A DNA stretch of 64,000 bases. Source: Branchiostoma lanceolatum. Taxonomy: Eukaryota > Chordata > Leptocardii > Amphioxiformes > Branchiostomatidae. The position numbers and the translations under genes were made by a program. This document shows positions 1 through 11,500 of this stretch, piece by piece. Position 1 is the stretch's first letter; each line of letters begins with the position of its first letter. Under the pieces are notes generated by a model. That model did no database searches. It was given only the letters and a program-made list of their open reading frames with translations, and was not told the DNA's origin. The stretch lies in NCBI RefSeq assembly GCF_035083965.1, contig NC_089732.1, positions 17,091,424-17,155,423 of the forward strand. Reading direction: 5' to 3'.

Positions 1-1200
1 CTTCCAAGGCTTGTGGTATAAGTGGTACACGGTGGTATAGGTGGTTCTCATACTGAGACGAGCGAAGGAATAAGCATCACTCTTCCAAGGCTTGTGGTAT
101 AAGTGGTACACGGTGGTATAGGTGGTTTTCATACTGAGACGAGCGAAGGAATAAGCATCGCTCTTCCAAGGCTTGTGGTATAAGTGGTACACGGTGGTAT
201 AGGTGGTTCTCATACTGAGACGAGCGAAGGAATAGGTAGCGCTATTCTAAGGCTTGTGGTATAAGTGGTACACGGTGGTATAGGTGGTTTTCATACTGAG
301 ACGAGCGAAGGAATAAGCATCACTCTTCCAAGGCTTGTGGTATAAGTGGTACACGGTGGTATAGGTGGTTTTCATACTGAGACGAGCGAAGGAATAGGCA
401 GCGCTCTTCTAAGGCTTGTGGTATAAGTGGTACACGGTGGTATAGGTGGTTCTCATACTGAGACGAGCGAAGGAATAGGCAGCGCTCTTCTAAGGCTTGT
501 GGTATAAGTGGCACACGGTGGTATAGGTGGTTTTCATACTGAGACGAGCGAAGGAATAAGCATCACTCTTCCAAGGCTTGTGGTATAAGTGGTACACGGT
601 GGTATAGGTGGTTTTCATACTGAGAAGAGCTAAGGAATGGGTAGCGCTCTTGTGAGGCCCAAGGCACTGTATAGGTGACCAATCCTTCTACGGGGCAGAC
701 GGAGCTATCTTCCGCCCGGGTGTACTTTGGCACCCGGTGGTATAGGTGGTTTTCATACTGAGGCGAGCGAAGGAATAGGCAGCGCTCTTCTAAGGCTTGT
801 GGTATAAGTGGTATAGGCGGAATAGGTGGTTTTCATACTGAGACGAGCGAAGGAATAGGCAGCGCTCTTCCAAGGCTTGTGGTATAAGTGGTACACGGTG
901 GTATAGGTGGTTTTCATACTGAGAGGAGCGAAGGAATAGGCAGCGCTCCACTTAGGCTTGTGGTATAAGTGGTACACGGTGGTATAGGTGGTTTTTATAC
1001 TGAGACGAGCGAAGGAATAGGCATCGCTACTCTAAGGCTTGTGGTATAAGTGGTACACGGTGGTATAGGTGATTTTCATACTGAGACGAGCGAAGGAATA
1101 GGCAGCGCTACTCTAAGGCTTGTGGCATAAGTGGTACACGGTGGTATAGGTTGTTTTTATACTGAGACGAGCTAAAGAAACGGCAGCGCTCTTCTGAGGT
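1..1200. repeat. 81-bp satellite array, left (forward) arm
   Basis: Direct repeats of an 81-bp unit start at 1, 82 and 163 and continue to about 1200. The unit contains the segments gtggtacacggtggtatagg and actgagacgagcgaagg. A ~90-bp block related to the composite repeat (cggggcagacgg, cacccggtggta) interrupts the array at about 640-740. The same unit appears reverse-complemented at 3980-6430. Because 81 is a multiple of three, some frames stay open for long stretches, but they only repeat the unit and are not judged to be genes. Confidence 0.95.
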
Positions 1201-1214
1201 TCGTGGTAAAGTGG

Positions 1215-1430
1215 TATTGATTACTATCACGAAGCTTTCCACGAAATCGTCTTCCGGGAGGGACGTAAAACGGGGGTCCCGTGCTCGAGGAGGTGCCTCG
1301 AACACGTTAAACAGCCTCATTACCCTACACATTGGGTACCTGCCTGTGGCACTGGCTGCAAATACACCTGATATTATTATTATTATTATTATTACTATAC
1401 GGAATCGACCTGGAAGCGAAGGAAAAGGCA
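1215..1430 (+). mobile_element. Degenerate SINE tail with (ATT)n microsatellite
   Basis: The stretch ggacgtaaaacgggggtccc, the following ctcgagg and acacgttaa resemble, in the same order, the 3' halves of the SINE-like copies near 21300 and 38030 (ggacgtTAAATgga, cccgtgtt, acgtaaaag). It ends in an ATT trinucleotide run at about 1372-1396. It lies between the 81-bp array and the composite array. No tRNA-like head is visible, so it is a partial copy. Family assignment is by eye. Confidence 0.5.
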
Positions 1431-2690
1431 GCGCTCTACTAAGGCCCATGGCACCGCATAGGTGGTCAATCCTTCTTCGGGGCAGACGGAGATCTCTCCG
1501 CTTATGTCGAATTTGGCACCCGGTGGTAGAGGAGGTCACTATACGAGAGAATGAAAAGGCAGCGCTTTTCTAAGGCTTGTGGCACAAGTGGTATAGAGTG
1601 GCCGTGACATGTGGTTTCTACAATGAAACGAGCTAAGGAAAAAGCAGTGATCTACTAAGGCCCATGGCACCGCATAGGTGGTCAATCCTTCTTCGGGGCA
1701 GACGGAGATCTCTTCCGCTTAGGTCGAATTTGGCACCCGGTGGTAGAGGAGGTCACTATACCTTGACGAGCGAATAAAAATTCAGCGCTTTTCTATGGCT
1801 TGTGGCACAAGTGGTATAGAGTGGCCGTGACATGTGGTTTTTACAATGAAACGAGCTGAGAAAATGACAGCGCTTTACTAGTAAGGCCCGTGGCACCGTA
1901 TAGGTGCTCAATCCTTCTTCGGGGCAGACGGAGATCTCTTCCGCCTGGTTCGAAATTGGGACCCGGTGGTAGAGGAGGTCACTATACTTTGACGAGCGAA
2001 TGAAAAGGCAGTGCTTCTCTAAGGCTTGTGGCACAAGTTGTATAGAGTGGCCGTGACATGTGGTTTCTACAATGACACGAGCTGAGAAAATGACAGCGCT
2101 TTACTAGTAAGGCCTGTGGCACCGTATAGATGGCCTATCCTTCTTCGGCGCAGACGGAGATCTCTTCCGCCTGGTTTGAAATTGGGACCCGGTGGTAGAG
2201 GAGGTCACTATACTTTGACGAGCGAATGAAAAGGCAGTGCTTCTCTAAGGCTTGTGGCACAAGTTGTATAGAGTGGCCGTGACATGTGGTTTCTACAATG
2301 ACACGAGCTGAGAAAATGACAGCGCTTTACTAGTAAGGCCTGTGGCACCGTATAGCTAGTCAATCCTTCTTCGGGGCAGACGGAGATCTCTTCCGCCTGG
2401 TTCGAAATTGACACCCGGTGGTAAAGGAGGTCACTAAACTTTGACGAGCGTATGAAAATTCAGCGCTTTTCTAAGGCTTGTGGCACAAGTGGTATAGAGT
2501 GGCCGTGACATGTGGTTTCTACAATGAAACGAGCTAGGGAAAAGGCAGCGACCTACTAGGGTCAGTGGCACCGTATAGATGGCTATCCTTCTTCGGGGCA
2601 GACGGAGATCTCTTCCGCCTGGTTCGAAATTGGGACCCGGTGGTAGAGGAGGTCACTATACTTTGACCAGTCTTTTTACAAGACATAGTC
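1430..2690. repeat. ~225-bp composite satellite array, left arm
   Basis: About six units with a period of 218-233 bp. Each combines a block with cttcggggcagacggagatc and acccggtggtagaggaggtc and a block with tatagagtggccgtgacatg. The same blocks occur inverted at 3180-3980. No coding content is supported. Confidence 0.9.
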
Positions 2691-3180
2691 TTTTTACAAG
2701 AGACCTTCTCAGTAAAGGAAAACGAGAAACAGTTGACCTCAGAATGGGGCGGAAAAATACTTTACAGCTATGGCACGCCACACAGCAAGGGGGTTATGAT
2801 GCTATTTAATCCAAAACTAGATGTTAGAATTGAAAACAAAGATATTGATGAGGGAGGAAGATACATACTTGCAAACACTAAGATAAATGATACAGAGCTC
2901 TGTTTAATGAATGTATACTCACCAAATAAAGGAAAAGAACAAGAGATATTTTTAAACAGATAAACAACTTACTACAGGAACATGGAAATGGAACAATCAT
3001 ATAATAACTGGTGGTGACTACAATTTACCACTTACAGAACTAGAAAAAGCAGGGGGAACACCCATAAAATATAAAAACTCCGCTATCAAAGAAATGAATT
3101 CAATACTAAAAACTTTTAGTCTTACAGATTTATGGAGAAACAAGAACCCAAACAGCAAACAGTTCACATGGGAGAATGAG
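2690..3180 (+). mobile_element. LINE endonuclease fragment, frameshifted, at the centre of a foldback structure
   Basis: Translation from about 2705 gives an apurinic-like endonuclease segment (SEWGGKILYSYGTPHSKG, then LANTKIN and LMNVYSPNKG). After a frameshift near 2950 it continues as ITGGDYNLPLTELEKAG, where GGDYN corresponds to the GD-x-N catalytic motif, and then FSLTDLWR. Two stops and a frameshift make it non-functional. It is the only unique sequence between two inverted satellite arms. It shares no close identity by eye with the LINEs at 24835 or 56548. Confidence 0.75.
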
Positions 3181-3980
3181 GCTCCGTCTGCCCCGTAGAA
3201 GGATTGGCCACCTATACGGTGCCACGGGGCCTCACTGGAGAGCTGCCGATTCCTTAGCTCGTCTCAGTATAAAAAACACTGTACCACCGTGTATCAATTA
3301 AACCACAAGCCTTAGAGTAGCGCTGCCTATTCCTTAGCTCGTCTAAGTATAGGCGACCTCCTGTACCATCGGGTGCCAAATTAGACCCAGGCGGAAGAGA
3401 GCTCCGTCTGCCCCGTAGAAGGATTGGCCACCTATACGGTGCCACGGGGCCTCACAAGAGCGCTGCCCATTCCTTAGCTCGTCTCAGTATAAACCACCTA
3501 TACCACCGTGTATCAATTATACCACAAGCCTTAGAGTAGCGCTGCCTATTCCTTCGTCTAAGTATAGCGACCTCCTCTACCATCGGGTGCCACATTAGAC
3601 CCAGGCGGAAGAGAGCTCCGTCTGCCCCGAAGAAGGATTCGCCACCTATGCGGTACCACGGGCCTCAGTGGAGCGCTGCCTTTTCTTTTAGATCGTCTCA
3701 GTATATAAAAAAACAACTGCCGTGTACCACTTATAACACAAGCCTTAGAGTAGCGCTGCCTATTCCTTAGCTCGTCTAAGTATAAACACTAACTGTACCA
3801 CCGTGTACCACTTATACTACAAGCCATATAGTAGCGATGTCTTCTCCTTCGCTCGTCTAAGTATAGCGGTATAGCGACCTCCTCTACCACCGGGTGCCAA
3901 AGTAGACCCGGGCGGAAGATAGCTCCGTCTGCCCCGTAGAAGGATTGGCCACCTATACAGTGCCTTGGGCATCACAAGAG
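3180..3980. repeat. Composite satellite array, right (inverted) arm
   Basis: Reverse complements of the left composite units: ctccgtctgccccgtagaag recurs near 3182, 3405, 3621 (a variant) and 3922, interleaved with inverted 81-bp-type blocks. The junction with the LINE fragment is sharp at about 3180. Confidence 0.9.
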
Positions 3981-6430
3981 CGCTGCCTATTCCTTAGCTC
4001 GTCTCAGTATGAAAACCACCTATACCACCGTGGACCACTTATACCACAAGTCGTAGAGTAGCGCTGCCTATTCCTTCGCTCGTCTCAGTATGAGAACCAC
4101 CTATACCACCGCGGACCACTTATACCATAAGTCGTAGAGTAGCGCTGCCTATTCCTTCGCTCGTCTCAGTATGAAAACCACCTATACCACCGGGTGCCAA
4201 AGTAGACCCGGACGGAAGATAGCTCCGTCTGCCCCGTAGATGGATTGGCCACCTATACGGTGCCTTGGGCCTCACAAGAGCGCTGCCTATTCCTTCGCTC
4301 GTCTCAGTATGAAAACCACCTATACCACCGTGAACCACGTATACCACAAGCCTAAGTGGAGCGCTGCCTATTCCTTCGCTCGTCTCAGTATGAAAACCAC
4401 CTATACCACCGTGGACCACTTATACCACAAGCCTTAGAATAGCGCTGCCTATCCCTTCGCTCGTCTCAGTATGAAAACCACCTATACCACCGTGTACCAC
4501 TTATACCACAAGCCTTAGAAGAGCACTGCCTATTCCTTCGCTCGTCTCAGTATGAAAACCACCTATACCACCGTGTACCACTTATACCACAAGCCTCAGA
4601 ATAGCGCTGCCTATTCCTTCGCTCGTCTCAGTATGAAAACCACCTATACCACCGTGTACCACTTATACCACAAGCCTTGGAAGAGTGATGCTTATTCCTT
4701 CGCTCGTCTCAGTATGAGAACCACCTATACCACCGTGTACCACTTATACCACAAGCCTTGGAAGAGTGATGCTTATTCCTTCGCTCGTCTCAGTATGAAA
4801 ACCACCTATACCACCGTGTACCACTTATACCACAAGCCTTTGAAGAGTGATGCTTATTCCTTCGCTCGTCTCAGTATGAGAACCACCTATACCACCGTGT
4901 ACCACTTATACCACAAGCCTTGGAAGAGTGATGCTTATTCCTTCGCTCGTCTCAGTATGAAAACCACCTATACCACCGTGTACCACTTATACCACAAGCC
5001 TTGGAAGAGTGATGCTTATTCCTTCGCTCGTCTCAGTATGAAAAACACCTATACCACCGTGTACCACTTATACCACAAGCCTTAGAAGAGCGCTGCCTAT
5101 TCCTTCGCTCGTCTCAGTATGAGAACCACCTATACCACCGTGTACCACTTATACCACAAGCCTTAGAAGAGCGCTGCCTATTCCTTCGCTCGCCTCAGTA
5201 TGAAAACCACCTATACCACCGGGTGCCAAAGTAGACCTGGGCGGATAATAGCTCCGTCTGCCCCGTAGAAGGATTGGTCACCTATACGGTGCCTAGGGCC
5301 TCACAAGAGCGCTGCCTATTCCTTAGCTCTTCTCAGTATGAAAGCCACCTATTTCGCCTATACCACTTATACCACAAGCCTTGGAAGAGCGATGCTTATT
5401 CCTTCGCTCGTCTCAGTATGAAAACCACCTATACCACCGTGTACCACTTATACCACAAGCCTTAGAAGAGCGCTGCCTATTCCTTAGCTCTTCTCAGTAT
5501 GAAAACCACCTATACCACCGTGTACCACTTATACCACAAGCCTTAGAGTAGCGCTGCCTATTCCTTCGCTCGTCTCAGTATGAAAACCACCTATACCACC
5601 GTGTACCACTTATACCACAAGCCTTGGAAGAGCGATGCTTATTCCTTCGCTCGTCTCAGTATGAAAACCACCTATACCACCGTGTACCACTTATACCACA
5701 AGCCTTTGAAGAGTGATGCTTATTCCTTCGCTCGTCTCAGTATGAGAACCACCTATACCACCGTGTACCACTTATACCACAAGCCTTGGAAGAGTGATGC
5801 TTATTCCTTCGCTCGTCTCAGTATGAAAACCACCTATACCACCGTGTACCACTTATACCACAAGCCTTGGAAGAGCGATGCTTATTCCTTCGCTCGTCTC
5901 AGTATGAAAACCACCTATACCACCGTGTACCACTTATACCACAAGCCTTTGAAGAGTGATGCTTATTCCTTCGCTCGTCTCAGTATGAGAACCACCTATA
6001 CCACCGTGTACCACTTATACCACAAGCCTTGGAAGAGTGATGCTTATTCTTTCGCTCGTCTCAGTATGAAAACCACCTATACCACCCTGTACCACTTATA
6101 CCACAAGCCTTAGAAGAGCGCTGCCTATTCCTTCGCTCGTCTCAGTATGAAAACCACCTATACCACCGTGTACCACTTATACCACAAGCCTTAGAGTAGC
6201 GCTGCCTATTCCTTCTCTCTTCTCAGTATGAAAACCACCTATACCACCGTGTACCACTTATACCACAAGCCTTAGAATAGCGCTGCCTATCCCTTCGCTC
6301 GTCTCAGTATGAAAGCCACCTATACCACTGTGTACCACTTATACCACAAGCCTTAGAAGAGCGCTGCCTATTCCTTCGCTCGTCTCAGTATGAAAACCAC
6401 CTATACCACCGTGCACCACTTATACCACAA
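3980..6430. repeat. 81-bp satellite array, right (inverted) arm
   Basis: About 30 copies of the 81-bp unit in reverse-complement orientation (ctcgtctcagtatgaaaacc, cgtgtaccacttataccac). Composite blocks interrupt it near 4190-4270 and 5215-5305. The unit yields an open 27-residue periodic frame (177 codons at 4552-5085 and again at 5580-6113); this is a by-product of the period. Confidence 0.95.
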
Positions 6431-6539
6431 GCCTTAGAAGAGCGATGCCTTTTCGGTCGCCTGTCTTAATATTGAAACCACTTGTACAACCGTTTACCAC
6501 AGATACCACGGGCCTCTGTAGAGCGCTGCCCATTCCTTC

Positions 6540-6870
6540 GCTCGTGTATGTTCCGCACGCAGGTCGGCATGTTGCCGTGTGTCTGGGTGCATTCGCCGGC
6601 GATTTCGTGATGTGGACCCACACAAGTCGGGCAACATTAACGTGCGAGCAAGGGACGTTCGTAGCGCCGTTAATCGGCACGGCGTTCGGCATGTCGCCGT
6701 GTATCCGGGTGCATTCGACGGCGATTTCGTGATGTGGACCCACACAAGTCGGGCAAGAAATTTACGTGCGCGCAAGGGACGTTCGTAGCGCCGTTAATCG
6801 GCACGCAGTTCATCATGTCGCCGTGTATCCGGGTGCATTCGCCGGCGATTTCGTGATGTCTTACATGGAC
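6540..6870. repeat. ~121-bp GC-rich tandem repeat, 3 copies
   Basis: Units containing gcattcgccggcgatttcgt followed by gacccacacaagtcgggca begin near 6568, 6689 and 6814. The same family reappears at 7955-8185. It directly abuts satellite arrays on both sides. Confidence 0.85.
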
Positions 6871-6874
6871 GCTC

Positions 6875-7732
6875 CGCCTGGTTTTCATACTGAGACGAGC
6901 GAAGGAATAGAAATCGCTACTCTACGGCTTGTGGTATAAGTGGTACACGGTGGTATAGGTGGTTTTCATACTGAGACGAGTGAAGGAATAGGCATCGCTA
7001 CTCTAAGGCTTGTGGTATAAGTGGTACACGGTGGTATGGGTGGTTTTCATACTGAGACGAGCTAAGGAATGGACAGCGCCACTCTAAGGCTTGTGGTATA
7101 AGTGGTACACGGTGGTACAGGTGGTTATCATACTGAGACGAGCTAAGGAATCAGGAATTGGAAGTGCTACTCTAAGGCTTGTGGTATAAGTGGTACACGG
7201 TTGTATAGGTGGTTTTCATACTGAGACGAGCTAAGGAATGGGCGGCGCAACTCTAAGGCTTGTGGTATAAGTGGTACACGGTGGTATAGGTGGTTTTCAT
7301 ACTGAGACGAGCGAAGGAATAGAAATCGCTACTCTACGGCTTGTGGTATAAGTGGTACACGGTGGTATAGGTGGTTTTCATACTGAGACGAGCTAAGGAA
7401 TGGGCGGCGCTACTCTAAGGCTTGTGGTATAAGTGGTACACGGTGGTATAGGTGGTTTTTATACTGAGACGAGCTAAGGAATGGGCGGCGCTACTCTAAG
7501 GCTTGTGGTATAAGTGGTACACGGTGGTATAGGTGGTTTTTATACGGAGACGAGCTAAGGAATGGGCGGCGCTACTCTAAGGCTTGTGGTATAAGTGGTA
7601 CACGGTGGTATAGGTGGTTTTCATACTGAGACGAGCTAAGGAATGGGCGGCGCTACTCTAAGGCTTGTGGTATAAGTGGTACACGGTGGCATAGGTGGTT
7701 TTCATACTGAGACGATTTAAGGAATCAAGAAT
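6875..7732. repeat. 81-bp satellite array, forward orientation
   Basis: About ten forward-orientation 81-bp units (ggttttcatactgagacgag, gcttgtggtataagtggtac). It ends at a head-to-head inversion point near 7732. Confidence 0.9.
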
Positions 7733-7955
7733 ATACGACAAGCCTTAGTGGTGCGCTGCCAATTCCTTCGCTCGTCTCAGTATGAAAACCACCTATACCA
7801 CCGTGTACCACTTATACCACGGGGCTCAGAAGAGCGCTCCCTTTTCTTTCACTCGTCTCAGTATTAAAACCACTTGTACCACCGAGTACCACTGGTGCCA
7901 CGGGCCTCGCAAAAGCGCTGCCTTTTCTTTCGGTCGTCTCAATATTAAAACCACA
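7733..7955. repeat. 81-bp satellite units, inverted orientation
   Basis: Between two and three reverse-complement units immediately follow the forward array, with almost no spacer, giving a second smaller palindrome. Confidence 0.85.
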
Positions 7956-8190
7956 CATGTCGGGCAACATGTACGTGCGAGCAAGGGACGTTCGTAGCGC
8001 CGGTAATCGGCACGCAGGTCGGCATGTCGCCGTGTGTCTGGGTGTATTCGCCCGCGATTTCGTGATGTCAACCCACACAAGTCGGGCAACATGTACGTGC
8101 GAGCAAGGGACGTTCGTAGCGCCGGTAATCGGCACGCAGGTCGACATGTCGCCGTGTGTCCGGTTGCCGGCGATTTCGTGAAGCTCCGCC
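7955..8190. repeat. ~121-bp GC-rich repeat, second block
   Basis: Two copies of the family seen at 6540-6870 (gcgagcaagggacgttcgta, tttcgtgatgtcaaccca), in the same direct orientation. It ends at about 8190, where single-copy sequence begins. Confidence 0.85.
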
Positions 8191-8469
8191 CCCATGCTGA
8201 AATGTGTAATGTAAAATGTTTTAAAGAACTGAGAGAAAATGTTGCACATAGTCCCAAGGTTGGCCTTTTCCTTGTTAGAATTACCAATTATTGAATTGAA
8301 ATAAGCTTTTTTATTAAGAAGCATTATATTACTGTGTTTTAAATATCATTGAATTCCCTTCGGTGTAATATTATTCTATATGATGTTTTCTGTAAGGTTT
8401 GGAAATGTGCTGCGTTCAGCTATCTCCAATTGCTTGCCATATATAGGACTAAAGGACCTACTATAATAC

Positions 8470-8592
8470 CTTCCTACTGTTGGCGTACTCAGATTCCTCG
8501 TAGATATCACGTGACAAACCAAAGTCTGATATCTTGGCTGTCAGGTCCCTTCCAAGGAGAACATTCCTGGCGGCAAGGTCACGGTGGACACA
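8470..8592 (-). CDS. Kinase catalytic-loop and DFG exon
   Basis: A 41-codon phase 0-0 exon with HRDLAARN (catalytic loop, tyrosine-kinase type) and [16 protein letters not shown] (magnesium-binding DFG and start of the activation loop, with candidate autophosphorylation tyrosines). The acceptor is cccgtccag and the donor aag|gtatta. It follows the preceding exon as LAAMQ|CVHRD. This is the last exon recognised; the PVRWMA/APE segment and the rest of the C-lobe were searched for down to 8190 and not found. Confidence 0.92.
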
Positions 8593-11500
8593 CTGGACGG
8601 GTAAATAATAACATTTTTATGCTACATTGACTAATTACAGAAATCAGGAAAACATAAAACATGAAATTACAGGATTCGAATTTATTATTCTTGAATATCT
8701 AAAGGCTAGCTTACAGTTTGATCGTATCATAGTGAAGTGTTTTTCCGTCGCTCACAACACCATTTGATATGATAGTACATACGGACTTTGGAGACGACTA
8801 TGAGTGCAGTATAAGAACATGGTCAGATCATATAAAATGCATTTGTTGATAAAATCTGGTGCTTGGATAGAAATTTGTAATCGGAGCTAACAACTGACAT
8901 CTCTTCGGCACAGAAACGTGTTTTGTGTACCTGCATGGCAGCCAGGTGACTCATCCCGTTTGCTATGTCTGTACCGAACATTATGAGTTGGTCCATCGGC
9001 AGCTGAATCCCGGAGGTGGCGATGATTTTATCGTCTGTCTGGTTCAGCTCCTTTGGACGGTTGTTCTTCAGCCAGTCCTTCAGGCATCCATTGGGGGCGT
9101 ACTCAATCACAAGTGTCAGCGGGCCTAAAGTTGATTGTTTGATCACATAAATGGATTGATAGATTGATTATATGACAGCCATATTCTGACATGAAAACAC
9201 ATGGAAACATCTTCTGTGGAACTCTCAAACAGACAAACTTTTAACGATATTCACACAAAAAAGGAAATCACAGCGCGATGTTGGGCTTACTGGTGTACAT
9301 GTATTACCTTCTACTGTACATGCACCGACTAAACTAATGATGTTGTCATGACGACCGACAGTGACCAGGATGTCCAGCTCTCCCATGAGGTCCTCTTTGT
9401 CCTTTTCCTCTGCAGATGCTGGGAAAACGATAATATTGCAAAATGAACAGAAGAAATCATCATCTTACCGACGTACTGTAGCATACAGACAGTATCATAT
9501 CTAGAGTAGCATGCTACTATACCTTTTATGGAAGCCAGCATACCATTCTGCGAGCAGTGATTGAAAGCCAAACGGAGTGAGCAGTATAGGAGAACAAATT
9601 ATCAGGGGTGTCTTTACCGTTGTAATTCATTTTTTTAAGGCACAGTGTGTTGGGTGGTTTTTGATGCCGAGATTACATTAGGTAGAATTTTACATGTGTT
9701 AGCTATGTGCAATAATTAAAAGGCACCTTTCAGTATCTTGACTGCCACAGTCTGGGTGACACCTCTCATCCGCAGCTCCCCCATACGGACCTCCCCAAAC
9801 TGCCCCTTCCCCAGGATTTTACCGACAGTTAGACTGGAGCGGGGAATTTCCCAGTCAGAGTGGACAGGTCTGCTGCTCTCAGTGGAGTCCTAGAAAGTGA
9901 GGTGATGCCGATGGGAAGCGTTTTCAGTGCTAAAGTAGGCTGTGCTTTCTGGTTCAGTAGAGAACACCTACGAAACGGGAAGTTCTTTGCTGCTTCCATT
10001 CATCTTATTGTCGATCAGAAACAATCTATCAAAATTAATCGTTTTGCCCATAGTTCTTTAACATCTGTTAATGCAAATGATATTTCAGACTTAACGCATT
10101 TTTTATCATTTCAACTTAATGGGATGATGTTGATCCTGATGTTTATCTTAAACAAAATAGATTTGATCTCACGTGTTGGAAAGAGAAATATGTTTCTTTG
10201 GATAACATGAAGGAGCCATACCTGATTGTCCTTCAGCTCTTGAAGGGCTTTTTTCAGTTTTGCCCTCGGTCCGATCTCAGGGACGAGCTCAGCTAGCATA
10301 TCGCCGTGCAGGGACATGGCTCCTTCTCCGTCTACCTTGTGTTCTGCATGCAGATCAGTCACCACATCAACAAGACATTAACTTTGACATTAGTTAGTGG
10401 ACAGTACGAGATCCATTGTTTCTTTGAATCACGTAGCTACAGCAGTAGTTGCAACACCACATGGTGTTTTTTTTCGTTTAATGTAAGAAAGAAAAATGAT
10501 GAGTGGAAGTAAACTCACGCCTAAATGCTGCAGCATACTGCCCAAAGCCTTTGGCCCTCAAGAAATCCACTACATCATTCACAGTTACAAGGTCTGCGCT
10601 GCTGTAAATGGTCTGTAGTAGACAATAGCATAGGTCAAACAGTCAATTGAAGTGAAGCATGATGCCTTTTTATGATGCTAGTAGTAGTGCAATTCGGCTT
10701 CGCTACGGTTTGCGTTATCAGCCAGGCACGACGGGTCATCCATATTCTTCTCTATAAGTGTGTTGGGTTCTTTTACTGAAGTAGATGATACATTTGCTAA
10801 TACAAGAAATTATATAACAACAAAGTTACAACGACAAAGTGCTGAGCGCAACGAAAAGGCGCTCATTAAAATTAACGTTACCTATCTCGCTTATACAGAT
10901 ATCAATGAGATACAAGTAGGCGACATATTTGAAGAAAAAAAATGTCCATCTAAGTTACTATGATTCTATAGTTACCGTTTCATAAATCAAGCTGTCTTCA
11001 TCCTGTGTCTTACATGTAGGATTCTCAGCTGATTCCTTGACGGGAGGTTCGTCTTTTGTGATTGTCTTCAGGCCTATCTGAAGACCTGTAAGGCCCTGGT
11101 CGTCTCTGGTCTTTCTTTTCCTTTAACAAATCAATGATGTGCAACAATCATTATAGTCACCAAGCAGAGCTTTGTGTGAGGGTTTCAGACTGGGTCAAAA
11201 ATCTGACCGCACGGCCCCCAAGGTGGTACATGGTGCGGCCATCAGATATTGTACCTAGTCAGAAGCCGTCACGATTTTACCCTAAACGATCTGCTGGAAT
11301 AATGTCAGAGCCATCGCAAATAGTGCTTATCAATCATGACAAATCAATGGATTACGCTCTCTGTAAGGCCTTACTTACCTGTAGCATATTACCCCTACTG
11401 TCACCAGAACGATCACAATCAGGGCAGCCACACTGCCACCAGCGATGGGGGCGATAGAAACAGTAGCAGGTTGTTCTAGAAGGAAATAATTACATTATGT

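Noticed and set aside
320..977. Open frames in the left 81-bp array
   Set aside because: Pure periodic translations of a satellite unit whose length is divisible by three; no start context, splice structure or domain.
8925..9128. Plus-strand frame opposite the kinase hinge exon
   Set aside because: Antisense of a kinase exon with conserved motifs and splice sites on the minus strand.
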